Of a stretch of 64,000 bases of DNA, positions 1 through 6,914 are shown piece after piece. The notes under the pieces are model-generated. The model was not told the DNA's origin and ran no database searches. It was given only the letters and a program-made list of their open reading frames with translations. Within the stretch, counting starts at the first letter, position 1. Each line of letters begins with the position of its first letter. The position numbers and the translations under genes were made by a program. Origin of the DNA: SG8-30 sp963695085 (lineage in GTDB: Bacteria; Pseudomonadota; Gammaproteobacteria; Steroidobacterales; Steroidobacteraceae); NCBI GenBank assembly GCA_963695085.1, contig CAVOFV010000005.1, positions 124,001 to 188,000 of the forward strand, in the 5' to 3' direction.

Positions 1-1
1 A

Positions 2-21
2 GCAACCTTTCGCAAGGTTGC
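2..21. other. Short inverted repeat (hairpin)
   Basis: GCAACCTT and AAGGTTGC form an 8-bp stem around a 4-base loop at the very start of the window. It lies downstream of the minus-strand gspC-like gene, so it could be the end of that transcript, but there is no clear T-run and the left context is missing. The rest of 1-155 shows no gene or other signal. Confidence 0.4.
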
Positions 22-155
22 CTGCAGCGTCAGCCGAAACCTGTTGTCTGGATACTGAAACGCCACGGCGAGCCCCCCAGCCCGCCTGGCGTCTCAACGA
101 TTCATGCGTCCACCATTCGTTCTGGCCATCATGACATGCCCGCCTGGATTGTCGA

Positions 156-839
156 TCACGAGCCGCCGGCAGGCGGGCTGCCGGGACGGTGCGGCATCAG
201 GTACACACGCTGCGTGGCCGGGTCCCCGGCCAGGTTGAGCCGTGCGACGCCGCCGTCCGCGAGCGTCCTTTCCACCTCGGCGATGGCGGCTGCCGCCGAG
301 CCCACCGGCCGGTCATTCACCGCTACAACACGTGAATTCGCCGGCAGGTCCACCAGCGCCGCGAAGCGCCGCGCGACGACCGTGCCGGCCTCGCCGCCGC
401 CGCGGCGCGCGGCCTTGCCGGATCCGGCAGGGCTCCTGGCAGCCTCGTGGGACAGGGCCTCCACCAGCGGTTCGACCGCTACCTGCCGTACCACCGCGAC
501 CTCGCCGGCGCGGTGCTGTGCGAGCACGATCGCGTTCGAGGACAGCTGTGCGGGCCCGGATCCTGAGCCATCGATCACCAGTTCGACGACACCGTCTGGA
601 AATGCGATGCGCAGCACCCGGTCGCTGAACTCGACGACGCGCCCGCCATTGACGGTGCTGCCGTGGCGGACCAGGACCTGGCCGCCCTGCGGCAGCTCCA
701 GGAAGCCGATGTGCTCCGAGCCGACGGTCATGATGCCGGCGAGGCGATAGCCGTCACCGGTGGCCGCACCGAGCGCCTGCGGCGCTGCCGACGCGAGCGC
801 CAGGATGGCGAGGAGGCTGGTGAAGGTGCTGCGGATCAT
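156..839 (-). CDS. GspC-like periplasmic protein (HR domain plus PDZ-like C-terminus), copy A
   Basis: A 227-residue protein with a hydrophobic N-terminal signal or anchor (about residues 5-24). Residues 30-90 (from YRLAGIM) resemble the homology region of type II secretion protein GspC, the inner-membrane component that contacts the secretin. After a low-complexity linker (about 120-155), residues 160-215 (LPANSRVVAVNDRPVG and following) look like a PDZ-type fold, as in GspC. It is shorter than a usual GspC and no other type II secretion gene is nearby. It is the last gene of a three-gene unit. The ATG sits just after a hairpin (851-875) with no Shine-Dalgarno sequence visible. The family link is from domain pattern; a role in exporting or anchoring the neighbouring surface proteins is inference. 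A broken duplicate lies at 3492-4049. Confidence 0.7.
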   Translation of the reverse strand: MIRSTFTSLLAILALASAAPQALGAATGDGYRLAGIMTVGSEHIGFLELPQGGQVLVRHGSTVNGGRVVEFSDRVLRIAFPDGVVELVIDGSGSGPAQLSSNAIVLAQHRAGEVAVVRQVAVEPLVEALSHEAARSPAGSGKAARRGGGEAGTVVARRFAALVDLPANSRVVAVNDRPVGSAAAAIAEVERTLADGGVARLNLAGDPATQRVYLMPHRPGSPPAGGS

Positions 840-850
840 TTCAAAGAAAG

Positions 851-875
851 CGGGTGGTCACGGGGAGACCACCCG
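851..875 (-). terminator. Hairpin between PEP-CTERM gene A and gspC-like gene A
   Basis: A 9-bp stem (CGGGTGGTC / GACCACCCG) with a 7-base loop. Read on the minus strand it is followed by CTTTCTTTG and then, within about 12 bases of the stem, by the ATG of the gspC-like gene. It could act as a leaky terminator or hold back gspC-like translation. The same hairpin is at 4061-4085. Confidence 0.45.
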
Positions 876-965
876 ATTAATCCGAGGAAACCGGTCCCCA
901 CGCACCGCCGGGCTTGCGCAGCCGGGTCACGGCCGCGCGCCCGCCGGCGATCCGCCGGGCTTCAG

Positions 966-1598
966 TCACGCGGCCGGCCGCGACGCCAGCCGCCGGCGAC
1001 GCGCGAACCCGACTCCCAGCAACCCAAGACTGAGCAGGGCGAGCGAGCCGGGCTCCGGCACGTTGACGCCGCAACCGTTCGGGCCCACGCAGATCTGGCC
1101 GTTGATCAGCGTCGGAGCGATGCTGAACCCGTTTTCATCTCCGATCGCGTTCGCAAACAGCACCAGGTCGGTCACCCCGTCGGCCACGCCAAAGAACGTG
1201 AAGCTCGCCAAGGTGAACGTATTGCCCAGGAAGTCCTGATTGGCGATCAGATCGACCAGACTGTCGAACGAGACCACAAACAGCGACACGTCACCCTGCA
1301 CAAGTGACGGAAAACCACACACGACGCACCCGATGGAATCCACCCCATTATCCGGGTCGAGGGAGATCACGCCCCAGGTGGCGATCGAGGCATCCCAGGT
1401 TATCCCGATGTCCCAGTCTCCAATGTATTCGTCGGCGGCGCTGCCATCCCACACCAGGTCAATTTGTATGGGATCGCCCACGTTGCCGAGGCCAGGCGTC
1501 GGTACGAAGCGGATGACACCCGCCGATGCGAACTGGACGAAGCCCAGCAGGCAGCAGGCGAGGATCGCTTTCTTAAATGCCATAGTCGGTTTCATCAT
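966..1598 (-). CDS. PEP-CTERM-anchored protein with cohesin-like domain, copy A
   Basis: 210 residues. The ATG at 1598 is preceded by AGGAAGA at good spacing, which decides the start over an upstream in-frame Met at 1718. A signal peptide covers residues 1-26 (ending FASA-G). The middle (about 30-170) has the look of a cohesin module: an early GD-x-I-x-I-D-L-V strand, a D-I-G-I-T-W-D segment corresponding to the usual 'DLDLSFDP', and later FTLASFTF followed by GVTDL. The C-terminus is a textbook PEP-CTERM signal: VPEP, a hydrophobic stretch, then RRRR. PEP-CTERM proteins are recognised by exosortase and sent to the cell surface or extracellular matrix. The gene follows a dockerin-like protein gene, which suggests a binding pair. 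The predicted protein is identical to copy B. The exosortase gene is not in this window. Confidence 0.85.
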   Translation of the reverse strand: MMKPTMAFKKAILACCLLGFVQFASAGVIRFVPTPGLGNVGDPIQIDLVWDGSAADEYIGDWDIGITWDASIATWGVISLDPDNGVDSIGCVVCGFPSLVQGDVSLFVVSFDSLVDLIANQDFLGNTFTLASFTFFGVADGVTDLVLFANAIGDENGFSIAPTLINGQICVGPNGCGVNVPEPGSLALLSLGLLGVGFARRRRLASRPAA

Positions 1599-1630
1599 GC
1601 TCTTCCTGTTGTAGTCCAACTTCTCCGTCT

Positions 1631-1655
1631 CCACGGGGGGCCGGGCCCCCCGTGG
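1631..1655 (-). other. Intergenic hairpin in the toroid/PEP-CTERM operon
   Basis: A perfect 12-bp GC-rich inverted repeat (CCACGGGGGGCC / GGCCCCCCGTGG) around one base, in the gap between the toroid gene stop (1666) and the PEP-CTERM start (1598). It has no T-run, so a role in mRNA processing or 3' protection fits better than termination. The second copy is at 4841-4865. Confidence 0.55.
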
Positions 1656-1665
1656 AAACCCCCGT

Positions 1666-3333
1666 TTACGGAATTGCGCAGCGAGGCAGGGTGCACAGCA
1701 GCGTGCACTGGCGTGCATCGTTGACGTTGATCACCCCATTGCCATCGTTGTCACGCGGATCGCCGGGCGCGGCGGGCGTATTGCGCGCCGCGGTAATCAG
1801 CCCGATGTCGTTGCGGTCGACGTCGCGATCGCCGTCGATATCGCAACGTACGGCCTCGACGACTTCGCAGGCATTGCCGATGCCGTCGCCGTCATCGTCT
1901 TCCTGACCCGGATTGGCAACGTTCGGGCAGTTGTCGCACACGTTACCCACGCCGTCACCGTCGCCATCTTCCTGGTTCGGGTTGGCGATGGCCGGACAGT
2001 TGTCCTCGCTGTCGCACACGCCGTCGTCGTCGCTGTCGACGCAGCCGCCACCGGTGGACCGCTGCAGGACCAGCAATGCGTACGCCTGCCTCGAATAGAG
2101 GTCCCAGAAGCCCGGGTTGTTAAGGCTATAGCTACCGTTGGCAGCCTGGCGCCCGAGGATCTCGTATGCAAAGTCGTAATACCAGCCAGCTGGCTTGGCA
2201 GCGTAGTAGCCGGCTCCGCCAGCGCCGAACAGCGCGACCCGCACGTCGGTGGCCGGATCGCGACGCAACTGGCGCGCGGGGCAGGCGGCCGTGGGCGCCA
2301 GGGTGCCCAGGTCGTTGAGCCCGATGTTGCCCGCGGCCGGCGTTACGCCCGAGGCCTGAATGAAGGAGAATGCCTTCTCCGCCGTCCACAAGTAGTACCA
2401 GTACGACGGCCAGCCTTGCTGGAAACTGGCAGTGCTGGTGTGGCTGTAACGGTTCCTGACCCAGCGCAGGTAGTTCTGCACGTTGGCATTGTTGAGGTCC
2501 GCACCGCCGACCAGCTGCACCCAGATGCCGGATGCCGTCTGCTGAATGGAATTCGCGCTACCGGCGTTATAGCCGTGGCCTTGCTCGATGCCGTCCGTGC
2601 AGGCGTCGTTGACGAATGCACCGCCTGGCGTGCCGTTGACCACGTAGGCGTTTCGGACGAGAGCGGCCGCGGTATTGACGTTAGCGAGCCGCGTCGCATC
2701 AGCAAAGGCCGGGTCTGAATAGAGCCCGCGTGCCGCCGACAGGCCCGCGACGGTCAACTGGGTCGTCGACGCATCGCGGCAGCCACCATTGTTATAGCAC
2801 CAGTAGCCATTGTTCTCTGGGTGCACGCCACCCGCGCTCCCGAACCCCACCCGCTGGGCGGCTAGCGTCCGATCCACGACGCGGTTAAAGGCGGCGACCA
2901 GGAGCATCGGCGCGCCGGCAAACTCGGGGTCGCCGGAATTGGTATCCGGCCCACCGGTCCGCATGTAAACCGACAACGCCATCATGAAACCGCCATCGCG
3001 GTAGGCGTAGAAACTGGCCCCGGTCGCACTGATGTTGTTGATGATCGAACGAACCACGCGCCGCATCCGCGCCTGGTCCGCCACAGTCGCGCCACTGTAG
3101 CCCTGCGCTGCCGAGGTGGCGTCCGGGCGCTTCTCGAGCAGCGCGAGCAGTACGAGCCCCTGCGCATCGCCGGAGCTGCTCGGATTGTTGAATGCGCCGA
3201 CGGTATCGAGATAGCCGAGACCGAGGTTGATCGACGCGCCAACGTCGTCGTCGAAGGCCGTCTGCGCATGGGCGCCGACGGCGGCCATCAGGCCGCATGC
3301 GGCCGCCAGACTGATCGTTATCCTGCGTAGCAT
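1666..3333 (-). CDS. Secreted alpha/alpha-toroid protein with TSP3 repeats and dockerin-like C-terminus, copy A
   Basis: 555 residues, start ATG at 3333 with a strong AGGAGGG ribosome site; in-frame upstream codons to 3549 lie inside the promoter. Signal peptide 1-24 (ending AHAQ). Residues 25-400 are helical repeats resembling prenyltransferase/squalene-oxidase toroids, but I see no DxDD cyclase acid motif, so binding rather than catalysis is likely. Residues 431-490 are thrombospondin type 3 calcium repeats (DSDDDGVCDSEDNCP and similar). Residues 497-542 hold two dockerin-type calcium loops, DIDGDRDVDRND and DNDGNGVINVND. The last 13 residues are CTLLCTLPRCAIP. It is the first gene of a unit driven by a sigma-54 promoter at 3431-3446. 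Partner of the cohesin-like PEP-CTERM protein by inference. Copy B differs strongly in the toroid but hardly in the tail. Confidence 0.75.
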   Translation of the reverse strand: MLRRITISLAAACGLMAAVGAHAQTAFDDDVGASINLGLGYLDTVGAFNNPSSSGDAQGLVLLALLEKRPDATSAAQGYSGATVADQARMRRVVRSIINNISATGASFYAYRDGGFMMALSVYMRTGGPDTNSGDPEFAGAPMLLVAAFNRVVDRTLAAQRVGFGSAGGVHPENNGYWCYNNGGCRDASTTQLTVAGLSAARGLYSDPAFADATRLANVNTAAALVRNAYVVNGTPGGAFVNDACTDGIEQGHGYNAGSANSIQQTASGIWVQLVGGADLNNANVQNYLRWVRNRYSHTSTASFQQGWPSYWYYLWTAEKAFSFIQASGVTPAAGNIGLNDLGTLAPTAACPARQLRRDPATDVRVALFGAGGAGYYAAKPAGWYYDFAYEILGRQAANGSYSLNNPGFWDLYSRQAYALLVLQRSTGGGCVDSDDDGVCDSEDNCPAIANPNQEDGDGDGVGNVCDNCPNVANPGQEDDDGDGIGNACEVVEAVRCDIDGDRDVDRNDIGLITAARNTPAAPGDPRDNDGNGVINVNDARQCTLLCTLPRCAIP

Positions 3334-3430
3334 CACGAGTCCCTCCTGAAATTCCCCCGAATTCCCCGTGCGTCGGTGCGGATTCCCCCCGGAACCCGCC
3401 CCGACGATGCGAGTCCACATGCTGATTGAT

Positions 3431-3446
3431 GCAAGGTGTATGCCCA
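3431..3446 (-). promoter_or_regulatory. Sigma-54 (-24/-12) promoter, unit A
   Basis: Minus-strand TGGGCATACACCTTGC has GG and GC separated by exactly 10 bases, as in the RpoN consensus TGGCACG-N4-TTGC. The predicted start near 3420 would give a leader of about 87 bases before the ATG at 3333. The element is kept in unit B with one base changed, inside a leader that is about 90% identical. Confidence 0.75.
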
Positions 3447-3491
3447 AATCAGGTCCGTCACGGTAATTTATTGAATTCAGTCCAATTTCCT

Positions 3492-4049
3492 CTAGTGACA
3501 TAATCCATGCCGACTGGCGGCGTCCCGGACTTGTAAATAATCCCGACACTGTCTGGTGATATTGCTGCGGTGCAGCAGTCCGTCGGCGACGCCCGACGAG
3601 TCAGGTACGCCGCGGCGCGCGGCCTTGCCGGATCCGGCAGGGCTCCTGGCAGCCTCGTGGGACAGGGCCTCCACCAGCGGTTCGACCGCTACCTGCCGTA
3701 CCACCGCGACCTCGCCGGCGCGGTGCTGTGCGAGCACGATCGCGTTCGAGGACAGCTGTGCGGGCCCGGATCCTGAGCCATCGATCACCAGTTCGACGAC
3801 ACCGTCTGGAAATGCGATGCGCAGCACCCGGTCGCTGAACTCGACGACGCGCCCGCCATTGATGGTGCTGCCGTGGCACACCAGGACCTGGCCGCCCTGC
3901 GGCAGCTCCAGGAAGCCGATGTGCTCCGAGCCGACGGTCATGATGCCGGCGAGGCGATAGCCGTCGCCGGTGGCCGCGCCCAGCGCGGGCGCCGCCACTG
4001 ACGCAAGCGTCAGGACGGCGAGCAGGCTGGTAATGATGCTGCGGGTTAT
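3492..4049 (-). pseudogene. GspC-like protein, copy B, broken at both ends
   Basis: This copy aligns with the gspC-like gene at 156-839 but has lost both ends. The codon matching the ATG of copy A is ATA (4047-4049). The C-terminal PDZ-like part is missing because the duplication junction near 3610 replaces it with 38 unrelated residues read out of the promoter region of unit A, ending at 3492. The signal peptide reading frame is still intact and differs from copy A at several positions. A GTG at 3996-3998 could start a shorter product without a signal. A functional GspC-like protein from this copy is unlikely. Confidence 0.75.
3532..3548 (-). promoter_or_regulatory. TGT-N11-ACA motif, candidate enhancer-binding site, unit A
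   Basis: Minus-strand TGTCGGGATTATTTACA, about 95 bp upstream of the sigma-54 promoter, the distance expected for an NtrC-type activator site. Close matches occur at 6828-6844 and 9756-9772, also upstream of sigma-54-like promoters. The binding protein is inferred to be the response regulator at 8316-9737. Confidence 0.55.
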
Positions 4050-4060
4050 TTCAAAGAAAG

Positions 4061-4085
4061 CGGGTGGTCACGGGGAGACCACCCG
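4061..4085 (-). terminator. Hairpin between PEP-CTERM gene B and the broken gspC-like copy
   Basis: Same 9-bp stem and 7-base loop as at 851-875, followed on the minus strand by CTTTCTTTG. Since the gene after it has lost its start codon, it may simply end the unit B transcript. Confidence 0.45.
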
Positions 4086-4175
4086 ATTAATCCGAGGAAA
4101 CCGGTCCCCACGCACCGCCGGGCTTGCGCAGCCGGGTCACGGCCGCGCGCCCGCCGGCGATCCGCCGGGCTTCAG

Positions 4176-4808
4176 TCACGCGGCCGGCCGCGACGCCAGC
4201 CGCCGGCGACGCGCGAACCCGACTCCCAGCAACCCAAGACTGAGCAGGGCGAGCGAGCCGGGCTCCGGCACGTTGACGCCGCAACCGTTCGGGCCCACGC
4301 AGATCTGGCCGTTGATCAGCGTCGGAGCGATGCTGAACCCGTTTTCATCTCCGATCGCGTTCGCAAACAGCACCAGGTCGGTCACCCCGTCGGCCACGCC
4401 AAAGAACGTGAAGCTCGCCAAGGTGAACGTATTGCCCAGGAAGTCCTGATTGGCGATCAGATCGACCAGACTGTCGAACGAGACCACAAACAGCGACACG
4501 TCACCCTGCACAAGTGACGGAAAACCACACACGACGCACCCGATGGAATCCACCCCATTATCCGGGTCGAGGGAGATCACGCCCCAGGTGGCGATCGAGG
4601 CATCCCAGGTTATCCCGATGTCCCAGTCTCCAATGTATTCGTCGGCGGCGCTGCCATCCCACACCAGGTCAATTTGTATGGGATCGCCCACGTTGCCGAG
4701 GCCAGGCGTCGGTACGAAGCGGATGACACCCGCCGATGCGAACTGGACGAAGCCCAGCAGGCAGCAGGCGAGGATCGCTTTCTTAAATGCCATAGTCGGT
4801 TTCATCAT
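4176..4808 (-). CDS. PEP-CTERM-anchored protein with cohesin-like domain, copy B
   Basis: 210 residues, identical in predicted sequence to the protein at 966-1598, with the same AGGAAGA ribosome site and start at 4808. Signal peptide 1-26, cohesin-like middle, then VPEP, a hydrophobic segment and RRRR at the C-terminus. It follows the second toroid/dockerin gene by 67 bp. Complete identity, while the neighbouring toroid domains differ at most positions, points to gene conversion or to selection for one common anchor serving two dockerin-tailed partners. Confidence 0.85.
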   Translation of the reverse strand: MMKPTMAFKKAILACCLLGFVQFASAGVIRFVPTPGLGNVGDPIQIDLVWDGSAADEYIGDWDIGITWDASIATWGVISLDPDNGVDSIGCVVCGFPSLVQGDVSLFVVSFDSLVDLIANQDFLGNTFTLASFTFFGVADGVTDLVLFANAIGDENGFSIAPTLINGQICVGPNGCGVNVPEPGSLALLSLGLLGVGFARRRRLASRPAA

Positions 4809-4840
4809 GCTCTTCCTGTTGTAGTCCAACTTCTCCGTCT

Positions 4841-4865
4841 CCACGGGGGGCCGGGCCCCCCGTGG
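4841..4865 (-). other. Intergenic hairpin, unit B
   Basis: Second copy of the perfect 12-bp inverted repeat described at 1631-1655, again between the toroid gene stop and the PEP-CTERM start. Confidence 0.55.
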
Positions 4866-4875
4866 AAACCCCCGT

Positions 4876-6627
4876 TTACGGAATTGCGCAGCGAGGCAGG
4901 GTGCACAGCAGCGTGCACTGGCGTGCATCGTTGACGTTGATCACCCCATTGCCATCGTTGTCACGCGGATCGCCGGGCGCGGCGGGCGTATTGCGCGCCG
5001 CGGTAATCATCCCGATGTCGTTGCGGTCGACGTCGCGATCGCCGTCGATATCGCAACGTACGGCCTCGACGACTTCGCAGGCATTGCCGATGCCGTCGCC
5101 GTCATCGTCTTCCTGGCCCGGATTGGCCACGGCCGGGCAGTTGTCGCAGACGTTGCCCACGCCGTCACCGTCGCCATCTTCCTGGTTCGGGTTGACGATG
5201 GCCGGACAGTTGTCCTCGCTGTCGCACACGCCGTCGTCGTCGCCGTCGATGCATCCGCCGCCGACCGAACGCAGCAGGACCAGGATGCCGTAGGCCTGGT
5301 CGGCATTGGTGTCCCAGGCGTAGGTGTTTGGCGTCGGGCAGGCGAAGTTGCCGGCCGCACACTGGTGCGACAGCACTTCATAGGCGAAGTCGTAATAGAT
5401 GCGGGGTGTCTCCGCACCATAGTAGCCGGGCCCGCCCGCACCGAAGACCGCGACCCGCGAGTCCGCCGCCGGACTGCGACGCAACTGCCGCACTTCGCAG
5501 GCGGGTGCAGCGGCCGGGTCGAGTGCGCCGATGTCGCTGAGCCCGAGGTTGCCGGCCGAGGGGCTGACGCCCGAGTCCTGGATGAAGGTAAATGCCTTGG
5601 ACGCGGACCACAGGTAGTACCAATGGGATGCGTACCACCCCGCGTCAACAGCCCTGCCAGCACCGTCGGCTACAGCGCTGTCCGTATGGCGGTAGCGGTT
5701 GCGCAGCCAGCGCAGGTAGGCCTGGACGCCCGGATCGTTGAGATCCGCGCCGCCTGCCAGCTGGATCCAGGTGCCCGCCGCGGTCTGTTGAATGCTGTTC
5801 GGGTTGTAGGCACCCGCGTTGTAGCCGTGGCCGCGTTCCGAGGCCTCGACGTCACCGCAGGCGCCTGTGTAATACGTTCCAAGGGCCGCCTGCGCCGAAC
5901 CGAGCGTGCCGTTGCGCCGATAAGCGTTGCGGGCCGCTGCCGCCGCGGTATTGAGCGCGGCCAGGCGTGCCGGATCGTTCAGCGCCGCTGCGGGATCCGA
6001 GTAGACACCCCGCGCCGCCGCCATGCCGGCCATGATCAACTGGGTCGTCGAAGAGTCGCGGCAGGGAGACTCGTTGTAGCACCAGTAGCCGTTGTTATCC
6101 GGCCAGGCGTCGGCGGAATCAGCATTGCCGGTCATCTGCGAGGCAATGGTACGGTCGAATACCCTGTCGTACGCCTGCTTGAGCGTCAGCGGCATGCCGT
6201 CCAGTTCGGTCGTCGGGCCGTCGTCCTGGTCCGGACCGCCACTGCGCATGTACACGGACAGCGCCATCAGGTAGCCGCCATCCCGGTACGAGTAGAAAGA
6301 TGTTCCCTGGACGTTGATCTGGTCGACGATGTAGCGGACCGTGCGGCGCATGCGCGCCTGGTCGGCCGCATTCGCATTGGCGTAGCCCTGCGGCGGCAGG
6401 TTCGGGTCGTTGTTCTGGCGCTTTTCCTCTAGCGCCAGCAGCACCAGGCCCACGACGTCCGGGCCGACGCTGCTCGGGTTGTTGTAGGCGCCCGCCGCGT
6501 CAAACCAGGCGAGTCCCCGGTCGATGGCGGTGCCCACGTCCGTTTCGAAGGCCGTCTGCGCATGGGCGCCGACGGCGGCCATCAGGCCGCATGCGGCAAC
6601 CAAACTGATCGTCATCCTGCGTAGCAT
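4876..6627 (-). CDS. Secreted alpha/alpha-toroid protein with TSP3 repeats and dockerin-like C-terminus, copy B
   Basis: 583 residues from the ATG at 6627, which is preceded by GGAGGG; the signal peptide ends AHAQ. The layout is that of copy A: helical toroid repeats, three thrombospondin type 3 repeats, two dockerin-type loops (DIDGDRDVDRND, DNDGNGVINVND) and the tail CTLLCTLPRCAIP. The toroid is longer (extra residues near the GNAD and GSAQAALGTYYTG segments) and clearly diverged, while the last 130 residues are nearly identical to copy A. Shared Trp/Cys segments such as NGYWCYN and the phrase STTQL show common descent. A cell-surface binding or scaffolding role is inferred; an enzymatic role cannot be excluded. 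Driven by the sigma-54 promoter at 6727-6742. Confidence 0.75.
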   Translation of the reverse strand: MLRRMTISLVAACGLMAAVGAHAQTAFETDVGTAIDRGLAWFDAAGAYNNPSSVGPDVVGLVLLALEEKRQNNDPNLPPQGYANANAADQARMRRTVRYIVDQINVQGTSFYSYRDGGYLMALSVYMRSGGPDQDDGPTTELDGMPLTLKQAYDRVFDRTIASQMTGNADSADAWPDNNGYWCYNESPCRDSSTTQLIMAGMAAARGVYSDPAAALNDPARLAALNTAAAAARNAYRRNGTLGSAQAALGTYYTGACGDVEASERGHGYNAGAYNPNSIQQTAAGTWIQLAGGADLNDPGVQAYLRWLRNRYRHTDSAVADGAGRAVDAGWYASHWYYLWSASKAFTFIQDSGVSPSAGNLGLSDIGALDPAAAPACEVRQLRRSPAADSRVAVFGAGGPGYYGAETPRIYYDFAYEVLSHQCAAGNFACPTPNTYAWDTNADQAYGILVLLRSVGGGCIDGDDDGVCDSEDNCPAIVNPNQEDGDGDGVGNVCDNCPAVANPGQEDDDGDGIGNACEVVEAVRCDIDGDRDVDRNDIGMITAARNTPAAPGDPRDNDGNGVINVNDARQCTLLCTLPRCAIP

Positions 6628-6726
6628 CACGAGTTCCCTCCTGAAGAATCCCCTGAATTCCTCGTGCGTCGGTGCGGATTCCCCCCGGAACCCGCCCCGA
6701 CGATGCGAGTCCACATGCTGATTGAT

Positions 6727-6742
6727 GCAAGGTGCATGCCCA
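6727..6742 (-). promoter_or_regulatory. Sigma-54 (-24/-12) promoter, unit B
   Basis: Minus-strand TGGGCATGCACCTTGC, GG-N10-GC spacing intact, predicted start near 6716 and a leader of about 90 bases before the ATG at 6627. It differs from the unit A promoter at one spacer base. Confidence 0.75.
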
Positions 6743-6827
6743 AATCAGGCCCTTCACGGCAATTTGTTGAATTGAGAGCAATTTCTTGTAGTGACATAAT
6801 CCGAGCGGACCGGCGGCGTCCCGGGCT

Positions 6828-6844
6828 TGTAAATGATCCCGACA
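6828..6844 (-). promoter_or_regulatory. TGT-N11-ACA motif, candidate enhancer-binding site, unit B
   Basis: Minus-strand TGTCGGGATCATTTACA, about 95 bp upstream of the unit B sigma-54 promoter and about 70 bp upstream of the divergent sensor kinase gene, so it could also serve autoregulation of the two-component system. Confidence 0.55.
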
Positions 6845-6914
6845 CTGTTTGGTGATATTGCTGCGGTGCAGCAGTCCGTCAGCGACGCCCGTCGAGTCAG
6901 GTACGCTAGCGACG

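Larger units (their letters stand above)
401..3610. repeat. Tandem duplication, unit A
   Basis: Unit A matches unit B (3611-6908) at a constant offset of 3210 bp over its first 1.7 kb or so. It runs from inside the gspC-like gene through the PEP-CTERM gene and the toroid/dockerin gene to the promoter region. At 3600-3612 the sequence passes from upstream-region sequence (GTCAGGTACGC, also found at 6898-6908 before the sensor kinase gene) directly into gspC-like coding sequence. This marks the recombination junction, with about 3 bases of microhomology (CGC). Confidence 0.85.
3611..6908. repeat. Tandem duplication, unit B
   Basis: Second copy of the unit described at 401-3610. From 4048 to 5009 I found no difference from 838-1799. 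The toroid-coding part (about 5280-6560) is strongly diverged. The leader and promoter region (6625-6908) is about 90% identical to 3331-3610. The unit ends at GTCAGGTACGC, just before the sensor kinase gene. Confidence 0.85.

Noticed and set aside
1810..2050. Tandem DNA repeats in the toroid gene, considered as CRISPR or microsatellite
   Set aside because: The periodicity comes from thrombospondin type 3 and dockerin calcium loops in the protein; there are no spacers or constant repeats.
6850..6864. Possible plus-strand sigma-54 promoter (TGGTGATATTGCTGC) in front of the sensor kinase gene
   Set aside because: GG-N10-GC spacing is present but the -12 element is CTGC rather than TTGC and the candidate activator site lies only 6 bp upstream, too close for an enhancer. 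It is also present in the copy at 3554-3568, where no kinase gene follows.
1..6908. Insertion sequence or transposon as cause of the duplication
   Set aside because: No transposase, terminal inverted repeats or target-site duplication; the junction at about 3610 shows only about 3 bases of microhomology.
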